A stretch of DNA of 64,000 nucleotides from IMG/VR virus record IMGVR_UViG_3300025000_000078, positions 1 through 64,000 of that record; one strand, given 5' to 3'. Positions within the stretch are counted from its first letter, which is position 1, and each line of letters begins with the position of its first letter. This DNA comes from a virus. A model generated the notes under the pieces. The model worked only from the letters and a program-made list of their open reading frames with translations. It made no database searches and was not told where the DNA came from. The position numbers and the translations under genes are program-made. Below, in pieces: positions 27,393 to 34,870 of the stretch.

Positions 27393-27865
27393 TTAAGTTC
27401 TTTTATATATAGTTATAAAAGGTGTTGTCTGATAAGCCATAGCTAAATAATTACCATCTGGTGAAAAAGAACATCCTCTACCAATACCTGTAGGTAATAT
27501 ACTAGGATCAGATAATTTAGTAAATGTATCACCACTTCTTTTATATATAGTTATAAAAGGTGATGTATCACACGCTACAGCTAAATAATTATTATCTAGT
27601 GAGAAATAACAATCAAAACCAGTATATGGAGGTAATATACTTGGATCAGTTAATTTAGTAAAAGTATCACCATTTCTTTTATATATAGTTATATAAGGTG
27701 ATGTACCATGTCCTATAGCTAGATAATTATTATCTGGTGAGAAAGAACAACTATAAGCAGTACCTGTAGGTAATATATCTGGATCAGATAATTTGGTAGA
27801 TGTATCACCCCTCCATTATTAATAATATTTTTAAAACTACTCATTATCATTAAATTAATTAACAT
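27393..27865 (-). pseudogene. Broken partial copy of the seven-repeat propeller gene
   Basis: The ATG at 27865 opens MLINLMIMSSFKN, close to the intact gene's MLSNLMLMSSFNN, with the same AAAGGTTGAT ribosome site. Near 27810 the frame is lost, and three propeller repeats follow in another frame (GDTSTKLSDPDILPTG, then FSPDNNYLAIGHGTSPYI, then YKR) ending at TAA 27393. That frame has a stop just upstream and no start codon. So a duplicate has lost about four repeats and its reading frame. Translation by frameshifting cannot be excluded. Confidence 0.75.
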
Positions 27866-27991
27866 ATTTATCAACCTTTCTTTTTAAGTATTTTATACTA
27901 ATGTTGAAAGTATAGATATGGATGAATATACTTATTATTAATATAAATACTAAAATAAAATACTAGTATATACTAGTATTTTATTAATAAG

Positions 27992-29008
27992 TTAACCTCT
28001 TTTATATATAGTTATATAAGGTGATGTATCATGCGCTACAGCTAAATAATTACCATCTGGTGAGAAAGAACAACCATAACCATTACCTGTAGGTAATATA
28101 CTTGGATTAGATAATTTAGTAAAGGTATCACCATTTCTTTTATATATAATTATATAAGGTGTTGTGTAATGTGCTACAGCTAAATAATTACCATCTGGTG
28201 AGAAATAACAACCTCTACCAGTACTTGTAGGTAATATACTTGGATTATCTAATTTAGTAAATGTATCTCCACTTCTTTTATATATAGTTATATTAGGTGT
28301 TGTGTAATGTGCTACAACTAAATAATTATTATCTGGTGAGAAAGAACAACCATAAGCACCACCTGTAGGTAATATACTAGGATTAGATAATTTAGTAAAT
28401 GTATCTCCACTTCTTTTATATATAGTAATATAAGGTGATGTATTATGTGATACAGCTAAATAATTATTATCTAATGAAAAAGAACAACCTGTACTATAAT
28501 TTGTAGGTAATATACTAGGATCAGGTAATTTAGTAAATGTATCACCACTTCTTTTATATATAGTTATATAAGGTGATGTATTATGTGATACAGCTAAATA
28601 ATTACCATCTGGTGAGAAATAACACCCATAACCATTACCTGTAGGTAATGTACCAGGATTATCTAATTTAGTAAATGTATCTCCACTTCTTTTATATATA
28701 GTTATATAAGGTGATGTATCATGTGCTACAGCTAAATAATTATTATCTGGTGAGAAAGAACATCCATAACCAGTACCTGTAGGTAATATACTAGGATTAG
28801 GTAATTTAGTAAAGGTATCACCTTCCCTTTTATATATAGTTATATAAGGTGAAGAACTATGTGCTACAGCTAAATAATTATTATCTGGTGAGAAATAACA
28901 ACCATAACTAATACCTGTGGGTAATATATTAGATTCATCTAATTTAGTTAATATACTATTATTATTATTATTATTAAAACTACTCATTAACATTAAGTTA
29001 CTTAACAT
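27992..29008 (-). CDS. Seven-repeat beta-propeller protein
   Basis: About 338 residues made almost entirely of seven 46-residue repeats (GYGCSFSPDNNYLAVAH, then SPYITIYKR, then GDTFTKLxNPSILPTG), the WD40/YVTN-like pattern expected for a seven-bladed propeller. No signal peptide; a short start MLSNLMLMSSF and an Asn run precede the repeats. Probably a binding module, perhaps on the virion. ATG at 29008 after AAAGGTTGATTATT. DNA repeats of about 138 nt accompany the protein repeats. Confidence 0.82.
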   Translation of the reverse strand: MLSNLMLMSSFNNNNNNSILTKLDESNILPTGISYGCYFSPDNNYLAVAHSSSPYITIYKREGDTFTKLPNPSILPTGTGYGCSFSPDNNYLAVAHDTSPYITIYKRSGDTFTKLDNPGTLPTGNGYGCYFSPDGNYLAVSHNTSPYITIYKRSGDTFTKLPDPSILPTNYSTGCSFSLDNNYLAVSHNTSPYITIYKRSGDTFTKLSNPSILPTGGAYGCSFSPDNNYLVVAHYTTPNITIYKRSGDTFTKLDNPSILPTSTGRGCYFSPDGNYLAVAHYTTPYIIIYKRNGDTFTKLSNPSILPTGNGYGCSFSPDGNYLAVAHDTSPYITIYKRG

Positions 29009-29142
29009 AATAATCAACCTTTCTTTATAAGTATTTTATATCAATGTTGAAAATATATAAAATATTTATACTTTAAACTATAATAAATAAAAATTTATAG
29101 ATAAGGTAATTCTCTCTCACCTTATCTATAAATTTAAATAAT

Positions 29143-29454
29143 TTAGTTTATATATAGAATAAAATTAATTAGTACATGTAAAGTTTGATCAATGAATAAA
29201 TAAACTCTTGGATTCTTATGTCCATTTCTAGCTTTATCATAATCTATAATCATATGAGTAATAAATAAAACTAAAACTTTCCATACTGTATAAACACCTA
29301 AAATTTTAAAACATAAAGAAATTGTTAAAGCATATATTATACTATGTGCTAAAAGACTAGAAAAATATTTACCTTTAGTTTCTGCAAGAAATGGACCTTG
29401 TAAAGGATAATCTGCAAGATAATGTGCAAATAAAACCCATAATAAATTTTCCAT
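29143..29454 (-). CDS. DUF3307 family membrane protein
   Basis: 103 residues with the DUF3307 signature: HYLADYPLQGPFLAETKGK, then LLAHSIIYALT, then ITHMIIDYDKAR and IDQTLHVLINF. Two to three membrane segments. The family is a small integral membrane protein of unknown role, common in phages and bacteria. ATG close to the preceding gene. Confidence 0.8.
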   Translation of the reverse strand: MENLLWVLFAHYLADYPLQGPFLAETKGKYFSSLLAHSIIYALTISLCFKILGVYTVWKVLVLFITHMIIDYDKARNGHKNPRVYLFIDQTLHVLINFILYIN

Positions 29455-29508
29455 AATTATTTAATTTTCCCTCTTTTACTATTATATGGATAAATTACCC
29501 ATATTAAT

Positions 29509-29922
29509 TTAATGAAAAAAATCTTGAAGTAATTCTTTTAATTGTTCTATAGAAATATAAATTATTTTTTGTACAGAATTATTTTTATTAGATATATTAT
29601 TTTCATCTTTTTTTAAATAATCTTCATAATTAATTAAAAACTCATCTATCCATTTTAATAATAATTCATGAGATATTTGTCCATTATGTTCAGGATGTTT
29701 CTTACATGATAAAGTATTTAAAAATTTTCTCATATTTTCATGATATGAATCAAGAATAAATTTTTTTTCACGACATTCTCGAAGTGTTCTATAATACACA
29801 GTTTTATTAGTAATATTCATATTATCACATATAATAATTCTAATATCACTAAGTTTTCTATTTTTATTTTTTAATCCATTATAAAGATTAGAAAACTCAA
29901 TGAGTTTACTTAAATCACACAT
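29509..29922 (-). CDS. Hypothetical protein (137 aa)
   Basis: Not recognised. Helical, with a CDNMNITNKTVYYRTLREC segment resembling a helix-turn-helix (RIIICDNMNITNKTVYYRTL), so DNA binding is possible. ATG ten bases after GGAGGTG. First gene of the minus-strand block, diverging from the virion-like cluster. Confidence 0.55.
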   Translation of the reverse strand: MCDLSKLIEFSNLYNGLKNKNRKLSDIRIIICDNMNITNKTVYYRTLRECREKKFILDSYHENMRKFLNTLSCKKHPEHNGQISHELLLKWIDEFLINYEDYLKKDENNISNKNNSVQKIIYISIEQLKELLQDFFH

Positions 29923-30079
29923 ATTTTTTAAACACCTCCAAATAATTCAATTATTAACTAATTGTTTAATTAACTGTAAAAAATTAATTTTATTACTAAA
30001 TAAGTAAATTCTTTTTACTTAAACATTTTTTAAATAAACAATTAAATAAAAAATACTTATCTAAAAGGAGGAGAATTAA

Positions 30080-30415
30080 ATGATAACTAAACCAAAAGGT
30101 ATGTATCAAGGTCAACCTGGTATCTTAGAAACAACGTTATATACTGTTCCAGAAGGAAATACAATGGTATTAAAAGAAATTATTATTACGAATACATCAG
30201 CATTGGCTGCTACAATATCATTATCTGTAGTTCCTGCTGGTAATGTCGCCGGAGTTACTAACCGTATAAAAGTTGCTGAAGAAATAGCAGCTAATAAATC
30301 TGAAACATTTGAAGTTGAAATCCCAATGAAGGTTGGAGATTTTATCAGTGGGTTACAAGGAACTGCTGATTCAATAACTTTAACTATTTCAGGTGAAGAA
30401 ATTTTAACATATTAA
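30080..30415 (+). CDS. Small beta-sandwich virion-like protein A (111 aa)
   Basis: 111 residues with alternating small/polar beta strands: TLYTVPEGNTMVLKEIIITN, ATISLSVVPAGN, VGDFISGLQGTADS, LTISGEEI. This pattern (LYTVPAG.t.v...i.v.Nts...T..l.v.p.G) is common in phage virion decoration and fibre-tip proteins. Homologous to the protein at 30883-31215 (both contain VGDFISGLQGT). ATG after AAAAGGAGGAG. Confidence 0.65.
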   Translation: MITKPKGMYQGQPGILETTLYTVPEGNTMVLKEIIITNTSALAATISLSVVPAGNVAGVTNRIKVAEEIAANKSETFEVEIPMKVGDFISGLQGTADSITLTISGEEILTY

Positions 30416-30544
30416 AAATATTTTTTCATTATTATCATATAATTTATATGATAATAATGAAAAAAAATACTATTTATCTAATTTAATAAAACAAATATTT
30501 AAATAAAATATTATAATCTATTAAAAAAGGATGTGATATATTTA

Positions 30545-30883
30545 ATGAGTTATTTAGTTATAAATCAAACTGACATTGTGGTTAATTGGGAAAATGTCGA
30601 TCCTGTTTTACCCACTTCCACTATTGGAATACAGGTTGATGGTAATAATGTTAAACTTCGAATAGGAAATGGTGTTGATAAGTTTAGTGAATTAAATGTA
30701 ATGTGGTCTGGTACTAATTTAGATTTTCAAAATAGTTTTAAAAAAATAAGTCAAAGTGTACAAAATGTAATAGAAACAAATATATCCATTGATGCTGCAA
30801 TAAAAAATGTTACTGATATTTCTACACAGAAAACTTCTTTTAATGAATATAAAATAAGACAAATAATGGGGGTTGAATTATAA
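30545..30883 (+). CDS. Mtd_N-like tail protein (112 aa)
   Basis: Residues 5-45 (NQTDIVVNWENVDPVL, then VDGNNVKLRIGNGVDKFSEL) match the N-terminal domain shared by phage tail/receptor proteins ('..aa.Wa..nPvL..GE.g...d..k.KiGdG...w..L'). The C-terminal half is helical. The ATG at 30545 is chosen; the GTG at 30533 lies in the AAAGGATGTGAT ribosome site. It overlaps the next gene by one base (TAATG). Confidence 0.6.
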   Translation: MSYLVINQTDIVVNWENVDPVLPTSTIGIQVDGNNVKLRIGNGVDKFSELNVMWSGTNLDFQNSFKKISQSVQNVIETNISIDAAIKNVTDISTQKTSFNEYKIRQIMGVEL

Positions 30884-31215
30884 TGGCGACTACACCTAAA
30901 GTTTTATACAGAAATTTAATAGGTACAATAGAAGAAAGTGTTTACACTGTTCCAGCTGATACTACAACTATTATAACTGGAATTGTTGTATGTAATAATA
31001 CCGCTTCAACGGCTACTTTAACACTATCAGTGGTACCTAATGAGGAAGTAGCTGACACTACAAATCGTATAATGAACACTGAAGAATTAGATGGTAATCA
31101 ATCTGCAAGTATTAAATACAATTTACCTATGCAAGTAGGAGATTTTATCAGTGGGCTACAAGGAACTGAAAATGCTTTAACTGTAACTATTTATGGTATT
31201 GAAATAACTGAATAA
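30883..31215 (+). CDS. Small beta-sandwich virion-like protein B (110 aa)
   Basis: A paralogue of the gene at 30080, with VGDFISGLQGT and the same strand pattern (SVYTVPADTTTIITGIVVCN, ATLTLSVVPNEE). Translationally coupled to the Mtd_N-like gene through the ATGA-type overlap. Function inferred: exposed virion or fibre component. Confidence 0.65.
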   Translation: MATTPKVLYRNLIGTIEESVYTVPADTTTIITGIVVCNNTASTATLTLSVVPNEEVADTTNRIMNTEELDGNQSASIKYNLPMQVGDFISGLQGTENALTVTIYGIEITE

Positions 31216-31248
31216 TTAATAAATGGTCTACAGGAGGAGATGATAAAT

Positions 31249-31752
31249 TTGTTAAATAAAAATTTACCTAAGAAATTATTATATAAAGATGCAAATGGTA
31301 ATACTGCTATAATGCAAGTACCATATGCAATGTTACCTTCTGGTCTATTACTACCTCAAAAACATGATAGGGAAGGTATACTGATTAATCAACCATATGG
31401 TAATAATACTGAGTTACTACCAGAGGTTACAATTACTTGGGATGGTATAAAATTATTTGATTCAGTTGAAATACCAGTAACATTAAAGGATAGTATTATG
31501 ATAAGTATTGACAATAGCGATACAGCATCAGAATTAACTGCTACTTTAGAGGTTGAGTTTACAGAAAATGAGTGGCGACAATTGTATGATACTACTGGTA
31601 CGGCTGTTTCATTTACTGTAGGTGCTAATAAGAAATTTATTTACGGTCCGTTCCAAAAATTCCCTCGATATTTAAACGGTAGAATTGTACTAACATCTGC
31701 TGTTGAACCAACTGATACTAAATTAACCAAAGTACAAGTTCAAGAAGTATAA
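31249..31752 (+). CDS. Virion-like protein (167 aa)
   Basis: Starts at TTG 31249, nine bases after AGGAGGAG; the ATG at 31240 touches the ribosome site and is rejected. N-terminus LPKKLLYKDANGNTAIMQVPY resembles the 98-aa protein at 22678-22974. The rest is a beta-rich domain (VTITWDGIKLFDSVEIPVTL, ending VQVQEV). Last gene of a four-gene plus-strand virion cluster. Confidence 0.62.
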   Translation: MLNKNLPKKLLYKDANGNTAIMQVPYAMLPSGLLLPQKHDREGILINQPYGNNTELLPEVTITWDGIKLFDSVEIPVTLKDSIMISIDNSDTASELTATLEVEFTENEWRQLYDTTGTAVSFTVGANKKFIYGPFQKFPRYLNGRIVLTSAVEPTDTKLTKVQVQEV

Positions 31753-31758
31753 AAAAAT

Positions 31759-31798
31759 AAAATATTCATATGATATAAATATATCATATGAATATTTT
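31759..31798. terminator. Bidirectional hairpin terminator
   Basis: A 17-bp perfect stem between convergent stops (31752 plus, 31800 minus), flanked by A-run and T-run so it can act both ways. Confidence 0.78.
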
Positions 31799-31799
31799 T

Positions 31800-34172
31800 T
31801 TATCTTATGTCAATTATTACTTCACCTTTACGTACTGAAATTAATTTTCTCCCTTTACTCAATCTAGGTAATTCAATAACATCCTTTATTTTAATCTCCT
31901 CAACAGTATTCTTTAAATAAGCTTTAAATACTTCATTACCTCTAACAGTTTTAATCATTACAATATTTTCATCATAAATATCAAGTCTTTCGTTATTTAA
32001 TGAAATAATTCTTAACGGTTTACTATTCCTTTCCATAGTTTTAAATTCATTTAAGGTACATTTCTTACCGTTACCTTTATTAGTTAATACGAATAAATAT
32101 TTATCTTTATCATTTACAATATCCATTCCAATAACTTCTTCATCTTCAGTTAATTCAATGGCTTTAATACCAATGGACATTCTAGAAGTTTCTTTAATAT
32201 CAGATGAAGGTATTCTAACACCAAATCCTTTATTTGTATAAATAACAACATCTTTGTCACCAGCTAATAATTTAACTGATTTCAACATATCATTTTCTTT
32301 AATAATTAATCCAACTAATTCACTTTTAATATTCATATAATATTTAATTGGTGTTTTTTTAATAATACCATTCTTTGTAATCATTAAGAAATATATTGGT
32401 GTTTTAATATTAGATAATGAGTCAGTTGTAGGTTTAGGGAATATTGTATTAATATTTCCATTTATATTACAATATTTATTTAATTTCTCCCCATTACTAT
32501 TAATAATACTATTTTCTAATATGTGAACAGGTAATCTTGAAACTTTTCCACTATCATCAAAAATTAATAAATCCGTTGTATTTCGACTTTCTATTATTTC
32601 AATAGGATAATCTCCTTGAGATATATTACCTATAGAAGTAGAATTATCGGATAATTTTTTTACATAACCATTGAAGGTAAATACTATTAAATGATTAGTA
32701 TTTTGTATTTTAGTTTCACCTTCAATAGAAATAATCCTACTTTTTCTCTCCTCACCAAATAATTTTATCCCTTCTTCTAATTCACTTTTGATTATTTTAT
32801 CAATTTTTTTTACTGATTTAACAATCTTTTCATACTTTTCAATTTTCTCATTAATATCTGTCATTTCTTTCTTATATTTCTTATAAGATTCTTTAGAAAA
32901 AGCATTCATTTTCATTTCTGATATATTTTCAGCCTGTAAAGAAGTTATACCAAAAGCTGACATTAATTTATTAATAATCTCAGCTTTATTTTCAGATTTT
33001 TTAATAATTCTTAAAGTCTTTTCCCCATTCTCTTCATTTAAGATAAATAATAATATTTTCAATATATGCTGTCTTTCTCTTACTTTGGTTATCTTATGAT
33101 TATATATTCTTCTTTTAGTATCTCTTCTAAAATTAATCCAAGATAATAATAACATTCTAATATTAAAATCTCTATCTTCATAATCATCAATCAATTTAAA
33201 ATTGACTGGATATGTTTTTTCAAGATCAGTTTTTTTATATAAAGTGTGAATAATAGAAATCGGATCAACTTCTTTTTTAAAGAATAATTTTAGTTTAATA
33301 CCATTTCTTTCAGAATAATCATCTTCAATATCTTTTAAACCAGGTAATTTACCTTCACGGAACAAAGGAATTATTTGATCTTTTAATACATCTTTCAAAT
33401 GAACTCTTAATGGCGATGAAGTAATTGTAATAATATTATTATGCTCGTCTAAATCAAAACTAGCCCTCATTTTAAATTTACCTTTACCAGTTTCAGATAA
33501 CTCTTTAAAATTATTTTCATCAATTATAAGAGCACCTGTTGGTGAGTCTGGTATTAAAGTTATATCTTCATAATCAGGGTCATCTATTAATTTTAAAGTT
33601 AATTCACATACTTCTTTGAAATTATACGTTGGTAATGAACAACTTATACCATACCCTATACCAAAACTATCATTGATTAATACACTGGGATACTTAGCCG
33701 GTAAATATTCTGGTTCTAATAAATCACCACTATAATTAGGTTTCATATCAACAATGTTTTTATTAAATTCTTCAAAGAAACATTTATAAGAATAAAAACT
33801 TAAACGAGCTTCGATATAACGAGAAGCTGCAGCTGAATCACCAATAGGATTACCAAAGTTCCCACTACCTTCAATAAAACATTGTATATTATGCCATGGT
33901 TGAGCTAATTTTACTAATGTATCATAAACAGGTTTATCACCATGAGGATGATAAGCTAAAACCTGGCCTACAAGTGTTGACACTTTTTTGAATCTATCAT
34001 TATATGAGCATCCTAATTCATATAATGTATATAATATTCTTCTTTCTCCTATTTTTAGTCCGTCCTCAGCAAATGGGATATGTCTCATAAGATTTGTATT
34101 AGCCCCATAAATTTGCATATAATGAGTACAGATATCACCGATATTTTCTATTTTAACATTTTTATCAAACAT
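31800..34172 (-). CDS. Type II DNA topoisomerase subunit A (GyrA/ParC-like)
   Basis: 790 residues; the DNA breakage-reunion subunit. LKIGERRILYTLYE near 39 and YHPHGD near 74 match the family. The active-site tyrosine is Y119 in AAASRYIEARLS, preceded by EGSGNFGNPIGDSAAA. The C-terminal half has the pinwheel repeats of GyrA/ParC (GFGVRIPSSDI, IGIKAIELTEDEEVIGM), but where a gyrase would have its GyrA box I see only ERNSKPLR, so ParC-like activity is more likely than supercoiling. It forms the enzyme with the B subunit at 34871-37234. A candidate promoter lies 35 nt upstream. Confidence 0.93.
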   Translation of the reverse strand: MFDKNVKIENIGDICTHYMQIYGANTNLMRHIPFAEDGLKIGERRILYTLYELGCSYNDRFKKVSTLVGQVLAYHPHGDKPVYDTLVKLAQPWHNIQCFIEGSGNFGNPIGDSAAASRYIEARLSFYSYKCFFEEFNKNIVDMKPNYSGDLLEPEYLPAKYPSVLINDSFGIGYGISCSLPTYNFKEVCELTLKLIDDPDYEDITLIPDSPTGALIIDENNFKELSETGKGKFKMRASFDLDEHNNIITITSSPLRVHLKDVLKDQIIPLFREGKLPGLKDIEDDYSERNGIKLKLFFKKEVDPISIIHTLYKKTDLEKTYPVNFKLIDDYEDRDFNIRMLLLSWINFRRDTKRRIYNHKITKVRERQHILKILLFILNEENGEKTLRIIKKSENKAEIINKLMSAFGITSLQAENISEMKMNAFSKESYKKYKKEMTDINEKIEKYEKIVKSVKKIDKIIKSELEEGIKLFGEERKSRIISIEGETKIQNTNHLIVFTFNGYVKKLSDNSTSIGNISQGDYPIEIIESRNTTDLLIFDDSGKVSRLPVHILENSIINSNGEKLNKYCNINGNINTIFPKPTTDSLSNIKTPIYFLMITKNGIIKKTPIKYYMNIKSELVGLIIKENDMLKSVKLLAGDKDVVIYTNKGFGVRIPSSDIKETSRMSIGIKAIELTEDEEVIGMDIVNDKDKYLFVLTNKGNGKKCTLNEFKTMERNSKPLRIISLNNERLDIYDENIVMIKTVRGNEVFKAYLKNTVEEIKIKDVIELPRLSKGRKLISVRKGEVIIDIR

Positions 34173-34206
34173 AAATCTCCATCTCCCTATATTTTATTAT
34201 AGATTA

Positions 34207-34216
34207 ATAATATATA
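34207..34216 (-). promoter_or_regulatory. Candidate phage promoter motif upstream of topoisomerase A
   Basis: TATATATTAT on the minus strand, 35 nt before the start at 34172; a short hairpin that ends the upstream gene adjoins it. Confidence 0.45.
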
Positions 34217-34262
34217 AATAAAAAAATAAGGGTTAAATAAAACCCTTTTCCTTATACATTTT

Positions 34263-34856
34263 TTAAAAATAACCAATTTTTATTTTTGATAACTTGTGCC
34301 ATATATAATTAAAATATTTAAAAGTGAAATTATCGGCATATAGTTCACTAGAATCAAATAATCTAATTAATTCATTAGCTTCAGCATCTTCCATCTCATC
34401 AAAATTAAATAATAGATCAATTGATTGTATGTTTTGTCTATCTAAAGCAATTTTATTACTTAAAGTTTTATTATAACGGTAAATTTTATTCAATTGATCA
34501 ATATGTCCATATTCATGCAATAGACAAATAAGAAAATGAGTTTCTTTATTAAATCCAAACCCATTATATTTTAAGAATTCAATAAATCGACATTTAACCG
34601 TTTCATAAATATTAGGATTTTTTTCAAGGAAATATATAGTGTCTTCTTTAATATGTATCTCAGCAATAAATTTTTTTGTTTGTTTATTATCTTTTGAACT
34701 ATATAAAACAAAAGCAGGTTGTTGATTATAAGGATCTTTATTATAATAACTATCATTCATATCCTGGTCTTTTTTCACTAATTGTATTTTAACTTTACCG
34801 TTTTTAAAACGAAATTCATTTTTTACAACATTAATACATTCTTCATAAAATGACAT
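34263..34856 (-). CDS. Putative zinc metallopeptidase (HExGH), between the topoisomerase genes
   Basis: 197 residues. LICLLHEYGHIDQL near 108-122 is a HExxH zinc site with the extra G-H of gluzincin-like enzymes, and SSELYADNFTFKYF near 172 could give the third ligand (E or D). No membrane segment. It lies between topoisomerase A and B on the same strand and starts 14 nt after the B-subunit gene (ATG after AAAAGGAGATG). Substrate unknown; protease assignment rests on the motif only. Confidence 0.6.
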   Translation of the reverse strand: MSFYEECINVVKNEFRFKNGKVKIQLVKKDQDMNDSYYNKDPYNQQPAFVLYSSKDNKQTKKFIAEIHIKEDTIYFLEKNPNIYETVKCRFIEFLKYNGFGFNKETHFLICLLHEYGHIDQLNKIYRYNKTLSNKIALDRQNIQSIDLLFNFDEMEDAEANELIRLFDSSELYADNFTFKYFNYIWHKLSKIKIGYF

Positions 34857-34870
34857 AATGACATCTCCTT

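Noticed and set aside
27393-29008. CRISPR-like spacing of repeats of about 138 nt
   Set aside because: The repeats are coding, in frame, and spell propeller blades; no short direct repeats with unique spacers.
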